A stretch of DNA of 64,000 nucleotides from Pelagibaculum spongiae (GTDB taxonomy: Bacteria > Pseudomonadota > Gammaproteobacteria > Enterobacterales > Pelagibaculaceae), in contig NZ_QDDL01000009.1 in NCBI RefSeq assembly GCF_003097315.1, positions 124,001 to 188,000 on the forward strand, read 5' to 3'. Each line of letters opens with the position of its first letter. Position 1 is the first letter of the stretch. The notes below the pieces were generated by a model that saw only the letters and a program-made list of their open reading frames with translations, did no database searches and was not told where the DNA came from. This document shows positions 35,419-47,343 of the stretch, piece by piece. The translations under genes and the position numbers were made by a program.

Positions 35419-36744
35419 TCAAATACCCTGGCGACCGTTTTTAAGGTTCGCCTTCTTTAGCAGTGAGTCATATTGCTTGGACATCAAATGCGCTTGTGCT
35501 TGAGACATAAAGTCCATCACAACCACAACGATAATCAGCAAAGATGTACCGCCAAAGTAGAAAGGAACCTGCCACCATAGAATCATGAATTCAGGTAACA
35601 GAGACACCAGAGTGATATACACTGCGCCCACTAGAGTCAAACGACCCATAATGGAATCAACATAACGGGCTGTCTGCTCGCCCGGACGGATGCCAGGAAT
35701 AAATGCGCCAGACCGTTTCAGGTTATCCGCAATATCCCTTGGCTGGAATACCATCGCAGTGTAGAAAAAGCAGAAGAACACAATGGCAATTCCGTAGAGC
35801 AGGACATATAACGGCTGCCCAGGGGACAGACTTAATGCGATATCTTGCAACCAACCAAAGCCTTCTGTCTGACTGAACCATTGAGCAATTGTGCCCGGGA
35901 ACAGAATGATACTGGAAGCAAAAATGGGTGGTATTACACCAGCCATGTTCACTTTCAGAGGCAGATGGCTCGATTGGGCAGCAAACACCTTACGGCCCTG
36001 CTGGCGACGTGCGTAATTAATTACGATACGCCGCTGCCCGCGCTCTACGAACACCACAAAAGCGGTTATTGCGATCCCGATCACACCCAGCAGTAAAACT
36101 ACAAAGGTAGAGATCTCACCTTGACGCGCACTTTCAATAGTCTGACCAATAGCACTTGGCAAACCAGCGACGATACCCGCAAAGATGATCATTGAAATAC
36201 CGTTGCCGATACCTCTTTCAGTTACCTGCTCACCAAGCCACATAAGGAACATGGTGCCGGTCACTAAAGTAATGATCGCAGTAAAATAGAAGCTGAAGCC
36301 CGGGTTCAAAACGAGACCCTGAGCAAAATTAGGCAGGTTCAACGCAATACCGGTCGCCTGGAAGCTAGCCAGTAACAATGTACCGTAGCGGGTATATTGA
36401 TTAATTTTGCGTCGTCCGGATTCACCTTCTTTCTTCAGCTGCTCCATTTTTGGGTGCATGACCGTCATTAACTGCATAATAATCGATGCAGAAATGTACG
36501 GCATGATTCCCAGGGCAAACAGACTGGCGCGCGAAAGCGCGCCACCCGAGAACATGTTAAACAAACCAAGAATGCCGTTCTTCTGTTGCTCGAACAAATC
36601 AGCCAAAACTGATGAGTCCAGACCCGGAATAGGGATAAAGCTACCAATCCGGAAAACGATAATCGCTCCCAGAAGGAACATGACGCGACTGGCAAGCTCT
36701 GAGCTGCCAGACGCCATCGCACTCTCGATCTGTTTATTAGCCAT
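35419..36744 (-). CDS. secY: Protein translocase subunit SecY
   Basis: The protein has 441 residues with ten membrane helices. It starts near [19 protein letters not shown] and includes the plug region [10 protein letters not shown] and the cytoplasmic loop R-G-Q-R-R-I. SecY forms the protein-conducting channel with SecE and SecG. Its ATG overlaps the rplO stop (TAATG), showing translational coupling. Confidence 0.98.
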   Translation of the reverse strand: MANKQIESAMASGSSELASRVMFLLGAIIVFRIGSFIPIPGLDSSVLADLFEQQKNGILGLFNMFSGGALSRASLFALGIMPYISASIIMQLMTVMHPKMEQLKKEGESGRRKINQYTRYGTLLLASFQATGIALNLPNFAQGLVLNPGFSFYFTAIITLVTGTMFLMWLGEQVTERGIGNGISMIIFAGIVAGLPSAIGQTIESARQGEISTFVVLLLGVIGIAITAFVVFVERGQRRIVINYARRQQGRKVFAAQSSHLPLKVNMAGVIPPIFASSIILFPGTIAQWFSQTEGFGWLQDIALSLSPGQPLYVLLYGIAIVFFCFFYTAMVFQPRDIADNLKRSGAFIPGIRPGEQTARYVDSIMGRLTLVGAVYITLVSLLPEFMILWWQVPFYFGGTSLLIIVVVVMDFMSQAQAHLMSKQYDSLLKKANLKNGRQGI

Positions 36745-37178
36745 TAGTCCTCGACCTTGCCGCCTGCTGCTTCAATTGCCTGACGTGCGCCTTTCGTTGC
36801 ACGAATTCCTTTTACAATCACTGCTTTAGTCAACTCACCAGATAATACAATCTTGGCGAACTTGATGTTGCGAGTGATTAAATTGGCTTTCTTTAGCGTG
36901 TCTAGGTTTACTTCGTCGCCTTCGATCAGGTTCAGCTCGTGTAAACGAACCTCAGCACTAACCAAAGATTTGCGAGAAGTGAAACCAAACTTAGGCAGAC
37001 GACGCTGCAAAGGCATCTGACCGCCTTCAAATCCAATTTTGGTAGAACCACCTGAGCGAGACTTCTGACCTTTGTGACCGCGGCCAGCAGTTTTGCCCAA
37101 GCCAGAACCAATACCGCGACCAGCGCGTTTAGCATTAGTTTTGGAGCCTTCAGCAGGCTTGAGAGTATTTAGACGCAT
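36744..37178 (-). CDS. rplO: 50S ribosomal protein L15
   Basis: The protein has 144 residues from ATG 37178 ([13 protein letters not shown]), with GAGGAGG just upstream. It has the Gly-rich, basic N-terminal arm [19 protein letters not shown]. It organises domain II/V rRNA in the 50S subunit. It is followed directly by secY. Confidence 0.97.
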   Translation of the reverse strand: MRLNTLKPAEGSKTNAKRAGRGIGSGLGKTAGRGHKGQKSRSGGSTKIGFEGGQMPLQRRLPKFGFTSRKSLVSAEVRLHELNLIEGDEVNLDTLKKANLITRNIKFAKIVLSGELTKAVIVKGIRATKGARQAIEAAGGKVED

Positions 37179-37179
37179 C

Positions 37180-37365
37180 TTAAGCCTCCTCAACCTTCAA
37201 CAGGTATTGAACCTTGTTGATCATTCCGCGATTTTCAGGCGTATCGATCACTTCAACACTGTGGTTGATGCGACGCAGGCCTAAACCACGGACACAGGCC
37301 TGGTGATTTTTAAGGCGACCGATGGTGCTTTTCACCAGGGTAACCTTCAGCTTGTTATCTGCCAT
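37180..37365 (-). CDS. rpmD: 50S ribosomal protein L30
   Basis: The protein has 61 residues with [10 protein letters not shown], then [12 protein letters not shown], both classical for L30. It is a short gene in the usual place between rpsE and rplO, one base from the L15 start. Confidence 0.97.
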   Translation of the reverse strand: MADNKLKVTLVKSTIGRLKNHQACVRGLGLRRINHSVEVIDTPENRGMINKVQYLLKVEEA

Positions 37366-37369
37366 TGCC

Positions 37370-37873
37370 TTACCCCAGGATCTCTTTCACAGTCAAACCG
37401 CGTTTCTCGGCTACGCTTTCAGGTGAAGCCATGTTGGCTAAACCCTTAACAGTAGCGCGAACCACGTTTGCTGGATTGGTAGAACCATAGCTCTTAGCCA
37501 GTACATTCTGAACGCCAACTACTTCCAATACTGCACGCATCGCACCACCAGCGATAATACCAGTACCTTCTGAAGCAGGCTTCATGAAGATCTTGGAACC
37601 ACCGTGAGCGGATTTGATTTCGTGCTGCAGGGTAGTGCCCTTCAGTGAAACCTGTACCATATTGCGGCGTGCTGCTTCCAGAGATTTCTGAATAGCTGCA
37701 GGCACTTCACGTGCCTTACCGCGACCAAAGCCAACCTTGCCATTGCCATCGCCAATTACGGACAATGCGGTGAAACCGAAGATACGGCCACCTTTAACAA
37801 CCTTGGCTACTCGGTTGATTTGAACCAGCTTCTCAACGAAGCCTTCAGTGTTCTTAGTTTCGTTCATTGCCAT
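37370..37873 (-). CDS. rpsE: 30S ribosomal protein S5
   Basis: The protein has 167 residues: a double-stranded RNA-binding-like N-terminal half ([11 protein letters not shown]) and a C-terminal domain with [13 protein letters not shown]5 affects decoding accuracy and mRNA helicase activity. Spc operon, 4 bases before rpmD. Confidence 0.98.
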   Translation of the reverse strand: MAMNETKNTEGFVEKLVQINRVAKVVKGGRIFGFTALSVIGDGNGKVGFGRGKAREVPAAIQKSLEAARRNMVQVSLKGTTLQHEIKSAHGGSKIFMKPASEGTGIIAGGAMRAVLEVVGVQNVLAKSYGSTNPANVVRATVKGLANMASPESVAEKRGLTVKEILG

Positions 37874-37884
37874 GCTAGGACCCC

Positions 37885-38238
37885 TTAGAACTGTAAGCCG
37901 GCTTCGCGCGCGGCGTCAGCCAGAGCCTTGACACGGCCATGATACATGAAACCGGAGCGGTCAAAGGCAACCTTTTCAACGCCAGCTTTGATAGCACGTT
38001 CAGCAACTAGCTTACCGATTACTGCTGCAGCATCGGAATTACCAGAGTACTTACCTGCTTCCAGGGCGTCTTTTTCTACGGTTGCTGCTGCAGCCAAAAT
38101 TTGGTTGCCTTCAGCGTTGATCACCTGAGCGTAGATATGACGCGGGGTGCGATGAACGCACAACCGTGCCACGGCCAGCTCACTAATCTTTGCGCGAGTG
38201 CGACGAGCACGGCGCAAACGGGAAGTTTTCTTATCCAT
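37885..38238 (-). CDS. rplR: 50S ribosomal protein L18
   Basis: The protein has 117 residues. It opens [14 protein letters not shown] and ends with [17 protein letters not shown]. It binds 5S rRNA with L5. Ten-base gap after rplF. Confidence 0.98.
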   Translation of the reverse strand: MDKKTSRLRRARRTRAKISELAVARLCVHRTPRHIYAQVINAEGNQILAAAATVEKDALEAGKYSGNSDAAAVIGKLVAERAIKAGVEKVAFDRSGFMYHGRVKALADAAREAGLQF

Positions 38239-38247
38239 TTTGCGACC

Positions 38248-38781
38248 TTACTTCTTCTTCGCTTCTTTGCGAATGATGACCTCGTCGGAGTAACGCACAC
38301 CTTTACCTTTGTAAGGCTCTGGCGGACGATAGCTACGGATTTCAGCCGCAACCTGACCAACGCGTTGTTTATCCACACCCTTAACCAGGACATCAGTCTG
38401 ACCTGGAAGCTCGAAGGTAATACCTTCTGGTGCGGTGTATTCTACTGGGTGTGAAAAGCCCAATTGTAGAGTCAGTTTCTTGCCAGCTAACTGGGCACGA
38501 TAACCAACACCAACTAATTGCAGCTTCTTTTCAAAGCCGTTGCTTACACCCTTAACCATGTTATTTACCAGCGCTCGAGTCGTACCGGCTTGCGCCTTGG
38601 CATTGATCGACTCTTCACGAGGTATAAACGTGACTACATTTTCTTCCTGACGTAATTCAACCAGGGCGTGAACATCGCGCTGTAAAGAACCCTTAGGGCC
38701 CTTAACGGAAACTTCTTGTCCGTTCAGTGTGATTTCAACGCCTGCAGGCAGAACTACCGGATTCTTGGCTACTCGGGACAT
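38248..38781 (-). CDS. rplF: 50S ribosomal protein L6
   Basis: The protein has 177 residues: two L6 repeats, with the signature [12 protein letters not shown] near the C-terminus. It lies near the sarcin-ricin loop and factor-binding site. Thirteen bases after rpsH. Confidence 0.98.
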   Translation of the reverse strand: MSRVAKNPVVLPAGVEITLNGQEVSVKGPKGSLQRDVHALVELRQEENVVTFIPREESINAKAQAGTTRALVNNMVKGVSNGFEKKLQLVGVGYRAQLAGKKLTLQLGFSHPVEYTAPEGITFELPGQTDVLVKGVDKQRVGQVAAEIRSYRPPEPYKGKGVRYSDEVIIRKEAKKK

Positions 38782-38794
38782 TCCGGCTAACTCC

Positions 38795-39187
38795 TTAGGC
38801 GACGTAGCAGATTACTTCTCCACCTTGACCTGCTGCACGGGCCTTACGGTCCGACATCACGCCTTTGGAGGTAGAGATAATTGCAATGCCTAGGCCATTT
38901 TGGACCCGAGGCAACTCGCCTGCAGATTTGTAGATACGCAGTCCAGGACGGGAAGCCCGATCTAGACGCTCTATAACCCGCTTGCCATTGTAGTACTTCA
39001 ATTCAACAGTCAGTTCTGGCTTGGTTTCGCTGTTTGCAGCGAAATCAACGATGAAACCTTCTGCCTTCAGTACTGCGGCAATTGCTACCTTCTCTTTAGA
39101 AGAAGGCATACTTACATTCGCGTGACCAGCTAACTGGCCGTTACGAATGCGGGTCAGCATATCCGCGATGGGATCTTGCATGCTCAT
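38795..39187 (-). CDS. rpsH: 30S ribosomal protein S8
   Basis: The protein has 130 residues. It starts [16 protein letters not shown] and ends with [10 protein letters not shown]8 binds 16S rRNA centrally and represses the spc operon at the rplE region in E. coli. Confidence 0.98.
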   Translation of the reverse strand: MSMQDPIADMLTRIRNGQLAGHANVSMPSSKEKVAIAAVLKAEGFIVDFAANSETKPELTVELKYYNGKRVIERLDRASRPGLRIYKSAGELPRVQNGLGIAIISTSKGVMSDRKARAAGQGGEVICYVA

Positions 39188-39205
39188 TGGTTCATTTCCT
39201 CCCGG

Positions 39206-39511
39206 TTACCAGCTGGCCTTTTTAAGACCCGGTAACTGACCTAACATGGCCATTTCACGGATCTTGTTACGGCACAGGCCGAACTTGCGGTAAACCGCGT
39301 GCGGACGACCAGTAATGCTACAGCGGCGCTGTTGGCGTGAAGGGCTGGCGTCACGTGGCAGCTTCTGCAAAGCATTCACGGCGTCCATACGCTCTTCAAA
39401 ACTAGTCTCTGGATTGTTAATAATGGCCTTGAGTGCAGCGCGCTTTTCAGCGTATTTGGCCACAGTCTTTGTACGCTTTGTTTCGCGTGCAATCATGCTT
39501 TTCTTTGCCAT
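39206..39511 (-). CDS. rpsN: 30S ribosomal protein S14 (long, zinc-free form)
   Basis: The protein has 101 residues with [14 protein letters not shown] and the C-terminus L-P-G-L-K-K-A-S-W. The long form lacks the second CxxC, so it is the zinc-independent type. It is in the 30S head. Confidence 0.98.
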   Translation of the reverse strand: MAKKSMIARETKRTKTVAKYAEKRAALKAIINNPETSFEERMDAVNALQKLPRDASPSRQQRRCSITGRPHAVYRKFGLCRNKIREMAMLGQLPGLKKASW

Positions 39512-39520
39512 CTGCTACTC

Positions 39521-40060
39521 CTAGCCCTTAAGTGGGAAGTTGAACGCCTTGAGCAGCGCACGAGCTTCTTCATCATTATTCGCAGAGGTGGTGATGGTAA
39601 TATCCATACCACGCAGAGTGTCTATTTTGTCATAGTCAATCTCTGGGAAAATGATTTGCTCACGCACACCCATGGAGTAGTTGCCACGACCATCAAACGA
39701 TTTAGGATTGAGGCCACGGAAGTCACGAACACGTGGAATTGCGATAGTGATCAAACGGTCCAGGAATTCCCACATCTGATCGCGACGTAGAGTTACCTTA
39801 CAGCCGATTGGCCAACCTTCACGAACTTTAAAACCAGCTACAGACCGGCGAGCGCGGGTCACAACTGGCTTTTGACCAGCAATAGCGGTCATATCGCGAA
39901 CGGCATGTTCGAGAATCTTTTTATCGCCTAAGGCTTCACCAACACCCATGTTTAGGGTGATCTTGGTGATGCGAGGCGTTTGCATAACGCTCTTGTAACC
40001 AAATTGCTCTACGAGCTCACTGACTACGCGATCGCGGTATTCTTGTTGCAATCTTGCCAT
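39521..40060 (-). CDS. rplE: 50S ribosomal protein L5
   Basis: The protein has about 179 residues. Three consecutive ATGs (40066, 40063, 40060) offer starts. The last (M-A-R-L-Q-Q-E-Y) fits the family and has AGG at the right distance. L5 holds the 5S rRNA and contacts S13. Contains [16 protein letters not shown]. Confidence 0.97.
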   Translation of the reverse strand: MARLQQEYRDRVVSELVEQFGYKSVMQTPRITKITLNMGVGEALGDKKILEHAVRDMTAIAGQKPVVTRARRSVAGFKVREGWPIGCKVTLRRDQMWEFLDRLITIAIPRVRDFRGLNPKSFDGRGNYSMGVREQIIFPEIDYDKIDTLRGMDITITTSANNDEEARALLKAFNFPLKG

Positions 40061-40072
40061 CATCATTACCTA

Positions 40073-40384
40073 TCAGGCACCGACTGGTTCGCCGTTTGAT
40101 TTAAACACACGAACCTTTTTGTCGTCTTCGATCTTGATACCAACGCGGTCTGCCTTACCTGTCGCTGCATTAAAAATTGCAACGTTAGAGATGTGCAGGG
40201 CGGCCTCTTTTTCAACAATGCCACCTGCCACACCCGCGTTCGGGTTAGGCTTGACATGCTTTTTGACCAGGTTAATGCCTTCAACTAAAACACGGTCTTC
40301 GCCCACTTTTTTAATAGTGCCACGCTTTCCGTTGTCTTTACCGTTGATGACGATTACCTCGTCGCCTTTCTGTAATTTACGCAT
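40073..40384 (-). CDS. rplX: 50S ribosomal protein L24
   Basis: The protein has 103 residues with the KOW motif [16 protein letters not shown] near the N-terminus. It is an early assembly protein at the tunnel exit. Fourteen bases after rplN. Confidence 0.98.
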   Translation of the reverse strand: MRKLQKGDEVIVINGKDNGKRGTIKKVGEDRVLVEGINLVKKHVKPNPNAGVAGGIVEKEAALHISNVAIFNAATGKADRVGIKIEDDKKVRVFKSNGEPVGA

Positions 40385-40398
40385 GAACCTTCACCCGC

Positions 40399-40767
40399 TT
40401 AAAGCACTTCTGGTGCCAGTGAAACGATTTTCATGAATTGTTCTGTACGCAATTCACGAGTCACTGGGCCAAAAATACGAGTACCAATAGGCTGGTTCTG
40501 CTTATTCAGCAGTACCGCCGCGTTACCATCGAAGCGAATCACGGAACCGTCAGGACGACGAACACCCTTGCGAGTGCGCACAACTACTGCGTTATGCACG
40601 TCACCTTTCTTAACCTTACCGCGCGGGATCGCTTCCTTTACGCTGACTTTGATTACGTCTCCGACGCCGGCATAACGACGGTGAGAACCGCCTAATACCT
40701 TGATACACATAACTCGACGTGCACCACTGTTGTCTGCAACGTCAAGCACAGACTGCATCTGAATCAT
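40399..40767 (-). CDS. rplN: 50S ribosomal protein L14
   Basis: The protein has 122 residues, starting [17 protein letters not shown]. It lies beneath the factor-binding site and contacts 16S rRNA. It is the first gene of the spc operon; a 117-base gap with a promoter-like extended -10 precedes it. Confidence 0.98.
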   Translation of the reverse strand: MIQMQSVLDVADNSGARRVMCIKVLGGSHRRYAGVGDVIKVSVKEAIPRGKVKKGDVHNAVVVRTRKGVRRPDGSVIRFDGNAAVLLNKQNQPIGTRIFGPVTRELRTEQFMKIVSLAPEVL

Positions 40768-40796
40768 TTTGGGAAATCTCCGCTAGTACCCACGCA

Positions 40797-40842
40797 GAGG
40801 CTCGCCAACACGACGAGCCTCAAATGGCGCAGGATTGTAACA
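40797..40842 (-). promoter_or_regulatory. spc operon promoter candidate and leader hairpin before rplN
   Basis: In the rpsQ-rplN gap the minus strand has TGTTACAAT, an extended -10 (TACAAT at 40839-40834). It is followed by a hairpin of GAGGCTCG/CGAGCCTC (arms at 40797-40822) without T-run. E. coli has a spc promoter at the same place. No good -35 is visible. Confidence 0.5.
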
Positions 40843-40884
40843 CCAGTTCCGGCATCTCACCAGACCCGGTGCTGGTAACAAGAG

Positions 40885-41145
40885 TTATCGAGCTTGCTCG
40901 ACAACCTCAACCAGTTCCCAGCTCTTTGTCTTAGACAAAGGACGGGATTCTTTCACTGTGACTAGATCGCCGATCTTACAAGTATTCTCGGGATCGTTCG
41001 CGTGCAGCTTGGTTGAGCGAGTTACGAACTTGCCGTAGATCGGGTGCTTCACCTTACGCTCGGTCATGACAACAACGGTTTTATCCATCTTGTCGCTGAC
41101 AACGCGGCCAGTCACGTGACGAACCAATTTTGCTTGCTCAGTCAT
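40885..41145 (-). CDS. rpsQ: 30S ribosomal protein S17
   Basis: The protein has 86 residues from ATG 41145, which overlaps the rpmC stop (TGATG). It has [14 protein letters not shown] and K-H-P-I-Y-G-K-F-V. It is the last gene of the S10 operon. Confidence 0.97.
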   Translation of the reverse strand: MTEQAKLVRHVTGRVVSDKMDKTVVVMTERKVKHPIYGKFVTRSTKLHANDPENTCKIGDLVTVKESRPLSKTKSWELVEVVEQAR

Positions 41146-41336
41146 CACTCACCTGCCTTTTGCTTCAGCACGGTTTCGATCCGCGCAATATTTCTGCGCA
41201 CACCTTTCAGAAGGTGGGACTTAGCCAGTTGGCCAGTCGCCTTCTGCATGCGCAGATTGAACTGCTCTTTCAGCAGCTCAAGACGCTCGGTCTTCAGCTC
41301 ATCGGAGCTTTTCTGACGAAGTTCTTCTGCTTTCAT
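41145..41336 (-). CDS. rpmC: 50S ribosomal protein L29
   Basis: The protein has 63 residues from ATG 41336, overlapping the rplP stop. It is a two-helix protein (K-A-E-E-L-R-Q-K, then [12 protein letters not shown]) at the tunnel exit, a docking site for SRP and trigger factor. Confidence 0.97.
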   Translation of the reverse strand: MKAEELRQKSSDELKTERLELLKEQFNLRMQKATGQLAKSHLLKGVRRNIARIETVLKQKAGE

Positions 41337-41749
41337 CACATCACCGTCCGAGTCACGAAAATTGTTGAAATCGGCAGCTTGTTTGATGCTAGGCGGAACG
41401 CCTCGCGAGCTACTTCTTCCGACACACCTTCAATTTCGTAGAGCATACGGCCAGGCTGAATCTGGGCAACCCAGTATTCAACATTACCTTTACCTTTACC
41501 CTGACGAACTTCCAGCGGCTTTTCAGTAATTGGCTTATCAGGGAATACCCGAATCCACAATTGACCTTGACGCTTAACGTGACGAGTAATTACACGACGC
41601 GCGGCTTCAATCTGACGTGCAGTCATACGACCACGGCCAGTCGCCTTCAGACCGAACTCACCAAAACTAACACTGCCACCGGCAATTGCTGTTCCGCGGT
41701 TACGACCTTTATGCATCTTGCGGAATTTCATCCGTTTTGGTTGCAACAT
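41336..41749 (-). CDS. rplP: 50S ribosomal protein L16
   Basis: The protein has 137 residues: [19 protein letters not shown]. It supports tRNA placement in the A site. It overlaps rpmC by one base and follows rpsC by 13 bases. Confidence 0.98.
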   Translation of the reverse strand: MLQPKRMKFRKMHKGRNRGTAIAGGSVSFGEFGLKATGRGRMTARQIEAARRVITRHVKRQGQLWIRVFPDKPITEKPLEVRQGKGKGNVEYWVAQIQPGRMLYEIEGVSEEVAREAFRLASNKLPISTIFVTRTVM

Positions 41750-41762
41750 GCTTGGCTACCCC

Positions 41763-42473
41763 TTACTTACCGCCACCGGACTTCTTCCGGTTGCGTGCAG
41801 GCTTCTTCGGCTGTTGCTGCTTTTCTTCAGCTACAGGAAGTTGGCCACCCAATACTTCACCTTTGAAGATCCAAACCTTAATACCGATAATTCCGTATGT
41901 GGTCAGAGCTTCGTAAGTGCCATAGTCGATGTCAGCACGTAAGGTATGCAGAGGTACGCGACCTTCGCGATACCATTCGCTACGAGCAATCTCAGCTCCG
42001 CCCAAACGGCCAGATACTTCGATTTTGATACCCTTAGCGCCCAAACGCATGGCATTCTGAACCGCACGCTTCATAGCGCGACGGAACATTACACGGCGCT
42101 GCAACTGTTGACCTACACCTTCAGCAACCAACATTGCGTCGAGTTCCGGCTTGCGGATCTCTTCAATGCTCAGGTTGGCTGGGATGCCAGTCAGTGCAGT
42201 AACCTTTTTGCGCAGCTTCTCAACATCTTCACCTTTCTTACCGATAACAATACCGGGGCGAGCAGTGAAAATCGTGATACGCAGTGCGCGAGCTGGACGT
42301 TCGATCTGAATGCGACCAACAGAAGCATTTTTCAGCTCCTTAGTCAGGAATTCACGAATCTGGTGATCTTGCGCCAGAAAATTCGCGTAATCCTTGCTGT
42401 CAGCATACCAGCGAGCGGCCCAGTCCTTGACGATACCCAGGCGGATACCCGTCGGATGTACTTTTTGACCCAT
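41763..42473 (-). CDS. rpsC: 30S ribosomal protein S3
   Basis: The protein has 236 residues: [12 protein letters not shown] at the start, a KH domain with [13 protein letters not shown], and an extra basic Gln-rich tail ([10 protein letters not shown]). It lines the mRNA entry channel. Confidence 0.98.
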   Translation of the reverse strand: MGQKVHPTGIRLGIVKDWAARWYADSKDYANFLAQDHQIREFLTKELKNASVGRIQIERPARALRITIFTARPGIVIGKKGEDVEKLRKKVTALTGIPANLSIEEIRKPELDAMLVAEGVGQQLQRRVMFRRAMKRAVQNAMRLGAKGIKIEVSGRLGGAEIARSEWYREGRVPLHTLRADIDYGTYEALTTYGIIGIKVWIFKGEVLGGQLPVAEEKQQQPKKPARNRKKSGGGK

Positions 42474-42484
42474 CTCGTTATCCC

Positions 42485-42817
42485 CTAGCTATCAGACACT
42501 GTCACAGTGATGTGACTGGAGCGCTTCAGGATGCGATTCGCACGGCCTTTGGCACGAGGACGAATACGCTTCAGCGTCGATCCTTCGTCAACAAAAATAG
42601 TGCTGACACGGAGTTCGTCAATGTCTACACCATCATTGTGCTCGGCGTTAGCAATCGCTGACTCTAGAGTCTTCTTAATCAATACAGCAGCCTTTTTGGT
42701 GCTGAATGTCAGAAGTTCCAAAGCGCGATCCACTGGTAAGCCGCGGACCTGGTCTGCAACGAGACGAACTTTTTGCGCAGAGATCTGCGCGCCTTTTAAC
42801 TTGGCTACAGTTTCCAT
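42485..42817 (-). CDS. rplV: 50S ribosomal protein L22
   Basis: The protein has 110 residues from ATG 42817 (M-E-T-V-A-K-L-K-G), the same length as E. coli L22, with GGAG upstream. The frame is open to 42898 inside rpsS and is not used. The loop reaching the exit tunnel ([11 protein letters not shown]) has no resistance-type deletion. Confidence 0.97.
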   Translation of the reverse strand: METVAKLKGAQISAQKVRLVADQVRGLPVDRALELLTFSTKKAAVLIKKTLESAIANAEHNDGVDIDELRVSTIFVDEGSTLKRIRPRAKGRANRILKRSSHITVTVSDS

Positions 42818-42830
42818 CGTCATCTCCGCC

Positions 42831-43109
42831 TTATCGCTTCTTGGCCTTCTTATCGGCGGCATGGCCACGATAAGTACGGGTAGGAGCAAATTCGCCAAGC
42901 TTATGGCCTACCATATCTTCAGTAACAAGTACTGGGATATGCTGACGACCATTGTGTACAGCGATAGTCAGACCAACCATTTCCGGTAGGATCATGGAAC
43001 GGCGTGACCAGGTTTTGATAGGACGACGGTTTTTACTTTCAACCGCTGCTTCAACCTTCTGAATCAGGTGAAGGTCTACAAACGGTCCTTTTTTCAGTGA
43101 ACGAGGCAT
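42831..43109 (-). CDS. rpsS: 30S ribosomal protein S19
   Basis: The protein has 92 residues: [11 protein letters not shown], then H-N-G-R-Q-H-I-P-V and [10 protein letters not shown]. It is in the 30S head, bound to S13. Thirteen bases after rplB. Confidence 0.98.
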   Translation of the reverse strand: MPRSLKKGPFVDLHLIQKVEAAVESKNRRPIKTWSRRSMILPEMVGLTIAVHNGRQHIPVLVTEDMVGHKLGEFAPTRTYRGHAADKKAKKR

Positions 43110-43122
43110 GTCGACCCTCTAC

Positions 43123-43950
43123 CTATTTCCGGTTGCGACGACGTACGATTAGCTTATCCGTACGCTTGTTGCTGCGAGTCTTGTAACCCTTAGTAGGAGT
43201 ACCCCATGGTGAAACCGGATGACGGCCACCAGATGTACGCCCTTCACCACCACCATGTGGGTGATCGATCGGGTTCATAGCTACACCGCGAACAGTTGGG
43301 CGGATACCGCGCCAGCGAGAAGCACCTGCTTTACCGAGTGAGCGTAAGCTATGCTCGGAATTGGATACTTCGCCAATGGTTGCGCGACAATCTGCCAACA
43401 CCTTACGCATTTCGCCAGAGCGTAAACGTAAAGTGACATATGCACCATCTTTCGCTAACAGCTGCACGGTGGCACCTGCAGAACGAGCGAGCTGAGCGCC
43501 TTTACCAGGCTTCATCTCGATGCAATGAATCTGACTACCAACCGGAATATTACGCAGCGGCATGCAGTTACCTGGCTTGATTGGGGCAGTTACGCCGTTC
43601 ATCAATTCAGTACCTGCGGTCATGTTCTTTTCTGCAATGACATAACGACGTTCGCCGTCTGCATACAGAACCAGAGCAATGAATGCGCTACGGTTAGGAT
43701 CATATTCCAGACGCTCAACGCGTGCTGGGATAGCATCTTTATTCCGCTTGAAATCAATCATACGGTAGTGCTGCTTGTGGCCACCACCGATGTGACGAGT
43801 AGTGATGCGACCGTTATGGTTACGACCTCCACTCTTCTTCTTGGTTGCCAGCAGTGGCGCATGCGGAGCTCCTTTATGGAGCTCGGGATTGACCACCTTG
43901 ACAACAAATCGACGACCAGCGGACGTCGGTTTGCATTTAACCAGAGCCAT
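43123..43950 (-). CDS. rplB: 50S ribosomal protein L2
   Basis: The protein has 275 residues with [13 protein letters not shown] and the C-terminal [12 protein letters not shown]. It carries the conserved histidine ([10 protein letters not shown]) near the peptidyl transferase centre. S10 operon. Confidence 0.98.
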   Translation of the reverse strand: MALVKCKPTSAGRRFVVKVVNPELHKGAPHAPLLATKKKSGGRNHNGRITTRHIGGGHKQHYRMIDFKRNKDAIPARVERLEYDPNRSAFIALVLYADGERRYVIAEKNMTAGTELMNGVTAPIKPGNCMPLRNIPVGSQIHCIEMKPGKGAQLARSAGATVQLLAKDGAYVTLRLRSGEMRKVLADCRATIGEVSNSEHSLRSLGKAGASRWRGIRPTVRGVAMNPIDHPHGGGEGRTSGGRHPVSPWGTPTKGYKTRSNKRTDKLIVRRRNRK

Positions 43951-43964
43951 GCTTTAAACCCCTG

Positions 43965-44258
43965 TTATTCGCCGGCGAATTCGATCTCAGAACCTTCCGC
44001 TAGAGCTACATATGCTTTCTTGTAGTCCTTGCGGCGTCCCATGATCGCGCCAGTACGCTTGGTCTTGCCCTTCGCTACTAGAGTTCGGACAGACTTCACC
44101 TTCACATCAAAGAGTGATTCCACAGCTTTTTTAATTTCAAGCTTGGTTGCATCTTTGACGACTTTGAAGACAACTTGGTTATTCTTCTCAGCTATGACGG
44201 TAGCTTTCTCGGAAATATGTGGACCAAGAAGAACCTTTAAAAGACGCTCTTGATTCAT
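43965..44258 (-). CDS. rplW: 50S ribosomal protein L23
   Basis: The protein has 97 residues: [11 protein letters not shown] and the hairpin [12 protein letters not shown]. It sits at the tunnel exit. It overlaps rplD by four bases (ATGA). Confidence 0.98.
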   Translation of the reverse strand: MNQERLLKVLLGPHISEKATVIAEKNNQVVFKVVKDATKLEIKKAVESLFDVKVKSVRTLVAKGKTKRTGAIMGRRKDYKKAYVALAEGSEIEFAGE

Positions 44259-44875
44259 GCCAATTTCTCCTCGAACTGCTTAACAGCAGCTACAGTCATC
44301 ACCACCTTGTCGAAGTTAACCAGGCTTACCGGGTCAACGCCTTCAACATCCAATACTTCAACCTTATGCAGGTTACGGGATGCCAAGAACAAGTTCTCGT
44401 CAACTGCTTCAGTAACGATCAGCACTTCTTTCAGGCCTAGGGCCTTTAAGTTCGCTACCAGATCCTTAGTCTTGTGTGACTCAATCGTGAACTCTGGTAC
44501 TACTACCAGACGATCTTGACGAATCAATTCAGACAGGATGGAGCGGATTGCGCCGCGATACATCTTGCGGTTAACTTTTTGGCTGTGATCTTGCGGCTGA
44601 GCCGCGAAAGTCACACCACCTTTACGCCATAGCGGGCTACGAATAGTACCAGCACGTGCTCGGCCAGTACCTTTCTGTCGCCACGGCTTAATGCCGCCAC
44701 CGCTAACAGCAGCGCGATTCTTCTGGGCACGAGTACCCTGACGAGCGCCAGCCAAATACGCCACGACTACCTGATGAACCAGAGCTTCATTAAAGTCGCG
44801 GCCGAATGACGCTTCGGATACTTCGATTGTGCCTTGAGCAGCGCCATCTGCTGGAGCAACCAGATTCAGTTCCAC
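44255..44875 (-). CDS. rplD: 50S ribosomal protein L4
   Basis: The protein has 206 residues with the tunnel loop [14 protein letters not shown], unmutated at the macrolide-relevant positions as far as I can read. In E. coli L4 also represses its own S10 operon. It overlaps rplW. Confidence 0.98.
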   Translation of the reverse strand: MELNLVAPADGAAQGTIEVSEASFGRDFNEALVHQVVVAYLAGARQGTRAQKNRAAVSGGGIKPWRQKGTGRARAGTIRSPLWRKGGVTFAAQPQDHSQKVNRKMYRGAIRSILSELIRQDRLVVVPEFTIESHKTKDLVANLKALGLKEVLIVTEAVDENLFLASRNLHKVEVLDVEGVDPVSLVNFDKVVMTVAAVKQFEEKLA

Positions 44876-44888
44876 AATCTATCTCCTA

Positions 44889-45533
44889 TTAGCCACGAGC
44901 CTTGACTGCTGGTTTGACAATTACGTCTGAACCAGTAGCACCAGGAACCGCACCTTTAACCAGCACAAGATTACGCTCAGCATCTACACGTACAACTTCT
45001 AAAGTGTGCACGGTTACGCGAGCATTACCCATCTGGCCAGCCATTTTCTTACCCTTGAATACACGACCCGGAGTTTGGTTCTGACCTGTAGAACCATGGG
45101 CACGGTGAGACAGAGAGTTACCGTGAGTTGCATCCTGCATAGCAAAGTTGTGACGCTTAATAACACCAGCGAAACCTTTACCTTTAGATGTACCCGTTAC
45201 GTCAACTTTCTGACCTGCTTCTAAACGCCCAACTGTTAGTTCAGCGCCTACTTCAAGGTCTTGACCCTCTTCCGCATCGAGACGGAATTCCCACAAACCA
45301 CGTCCTGCTTCGACACCTGCTTTCGCAAAATGACCCGCAGCAGGCTTCGTAACACGGCTTGCCTTACGGCTGCCAGTAGTTACCTGAACAGAGCGATATC
45401 CATCAGTCTCTTCAGTCTTGATCTGAGTAATCCGGTTAGGCTCGACCTCGATGACAGAAACAGGGATAGATACGCCTTCATCGGTAAACACACGGGTCAT
45501 GCCGCATTTCTTACCGATCAGTCCAATAGCCAT
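44889..45533 (-). CDS. rplC: 50S ribosomal protein L3
   Basis: The protein has 214 residues: [14 protein letters not shown] and [20 protein letters not shown]. The Gln in this loop is the usual PrmB methylation target. It is an assembly initiator of 50S. Confidence 0.98.
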   Translation of the reverse strand: MAIGLIGKKCGMTRVFTDEGVSIPVSVIEVEPNRITQIKTEETDGYRSVQVTTGSRKASRVTKPAAGHFAKAGVEAGRGLWEFRLDAEEGQDLEVGAELTVGRLEAGQKVDVTGTSKGKGFAGVIKRHNFAMQDATHGNSLSHRAHGSTGQNQTPGRVFKGKKMAGQMGNARVTVHTLEVVRVDAERNLVLVKGAVPGATGSDVIVKPAVKARG

Positions 45534-45581
45534 TATCGAAACCTCTTATCTTTCACTGTATATAGAGCAGTGATTCTGCAA

Positions 45582-46004
<423 letters not shown>

Positions 46005-46028
46005 TTAGCTATGCAACTTAAAAGCTGC

Positions 46029-46090
46029 GTCGCCACCCTGCCTAATCAGCAGAGGCGGCGACTATAACACAGCTTTTTCAGATGTGTTAG
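46029..46090 (-). promoter_or_regulatory. S10 operon promoter candidate and leader hairpin
   Basis: Just after the tufA stop the minus strand has TGT-TATAGT, an extended -10 (46066-46061), with a poor -35 (CTAACA, 46090-46085). It is followed at once by a long imperfect stem whose outer arms are GTCGCC/GGCGAC (46062-46029). The hairpin could be the terminator of the str operon, part of the S10 leader, or both; no strong T-run follows. Confidence 0.5.
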
Positions 46091-46093
46091 CTA

Positions 46094-47317
46094 TTACTTC
46101 AGAATCTTAGCTACAACACCTGCACCTACGGTACGGCCGCCTTCGCGAATAGCGAAACGCAGGCCTTCATCCATAGCGATTGGTGCAATCAGCTCAACCG
46201 TCATCTGAATGTTGTCACCTGGCATTACCATCTCAACGCCTTCTGGCAATTCGATAGTACCGGTCACGTCAGTAGTACGGAAGTAGAACTGTGGACGATA
46301 TCCTTTGAAGAAAGGAGTATGGCGACCACCTTCGTCTTTACCTAATACATAGATTTCAGACTGGAATGTAGTGTGTGGGTTGATAGAACCTGGCTTAGCC
46401 AATACCTGACCACGCTCAACGTCTTCACGCTTAGTACCACGCAACAACACACCAACGTTCTCACCTGCACGACCTTCGTCAAGCAGCTTGCGGAACATTT
46501 CAACACCAGTACAAGTTGTCTTCACAGTATCTTTGATACCGATGATTTCAACTTCTTCACCCATCTTAACGATACCACGCTCAACACGGCCGGTAACAAC
46601 AGTACCACGACCCTGGATTGAGAATACGTCTTCGATTGGCATGATGAATGCGCCGTCGATTGCACGCTCTGGCTCTGGGATATAAGTATCCAGAGTTTCT
46701 ACCAGCTTCTTAACAGCGGTAGTACCCATTTCGTTAGCATCGTCGCCGTTCAACGCCATCAATGCAGAACCTGCAATGATTGGAGTGTCGTCGCCTGGGA
46801 AGTCATACTCACCCAACAGCTCACGCAATTCCATTTCAACCAGCTCAAGCATTTCAGCATATTCTTCGCTGTCCGCTCCGCCGCAATCTTCTGCCAGCAA
46901 GTCAGCTTTATTCAGGAATACTACGATGTATGGAACACCAACCTGACGAGAAAGCAGGATGTGTTCACGAGTCTGAGGCATTGGGCCGTCAGTCGCGCCA
47001 CATACCAAAATTGCGCCGTCCATCTGCGCAGCACCAGTGATCATGTTTTTAACATAATCGGCGTGACCTGGGCAGTCTACGTGTGCGTAGTGACGAACTT
47101 CTGATTCATACTCAACGTGAGCAGTAGCGATAGTAATACCGCGCTCACGCTCTTCTGGAGCATTATCGATACCGTCAAATGCTACAGCGTCGCCGCCCCA
47201 AACTTCAGCACAAACGCGAGTAAGGGCTGCAGTTAAGGTGGTTTTACCATGGTCAACGTGGCCGATGGTGCCCACGTTTACATGGGGCTTGTTACGTTCA
47301 AATGTTTGTTTAGACAC
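46094..47317 (-). CDS. tufA: Elongation factor Tu (copy A, str operon)
   Basis: The protein has 407 residues: G-H-V-D-H-G-K-T-T (P-loop), [12 protein letters not shown]. It has an acidic insert [12 protein letters not shown] near 141-152 that is missing in E. coli EF-Tu (394). It delivers aminoacyl-tRNA to the ribosome. It is 26 bases after fusA. It differs from tufB in about 14 residues (see findings). Confidence 0.98.
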   Translation of the reverse strand: MSKQTFERNKPHVNVGTIGHVDHGKTTLTAALTRVCAEVWGGDAVAFDGIDNAPEERERGITIATAHVEYESEVRHYAHVDCPGHADYVKNMITGAAQMDGAILVCGATDGPMPQTREHILLSRQVGVPYIVVFLNKADLLAEDCGGADSEEYAEMLELVEMELRELLGEYDFPGDDTPIIAGSALMALNGDDANEMGTTAVKKLVETLDTYIPEPERAIDGAFIMPIEDVFSIQGRGTVVTGRVERGIVKMGEEVEIIGIKDTVKTTCTGVEMFRKLLDEGRAGENVGVLLRGTKREDVERGQVLAKPGSINPHTTFQSEIYVLGKDEGGRHTPFFKGYRPQFYFRTTDVTGTIELPEGVEMVMPGDNIQMTVELIAPIAMDEGLRFAIREGGRTVGAGVVAKILK

Positions 47318-47343
47318 GGTTCAAAACCTCTACAATCGACTAC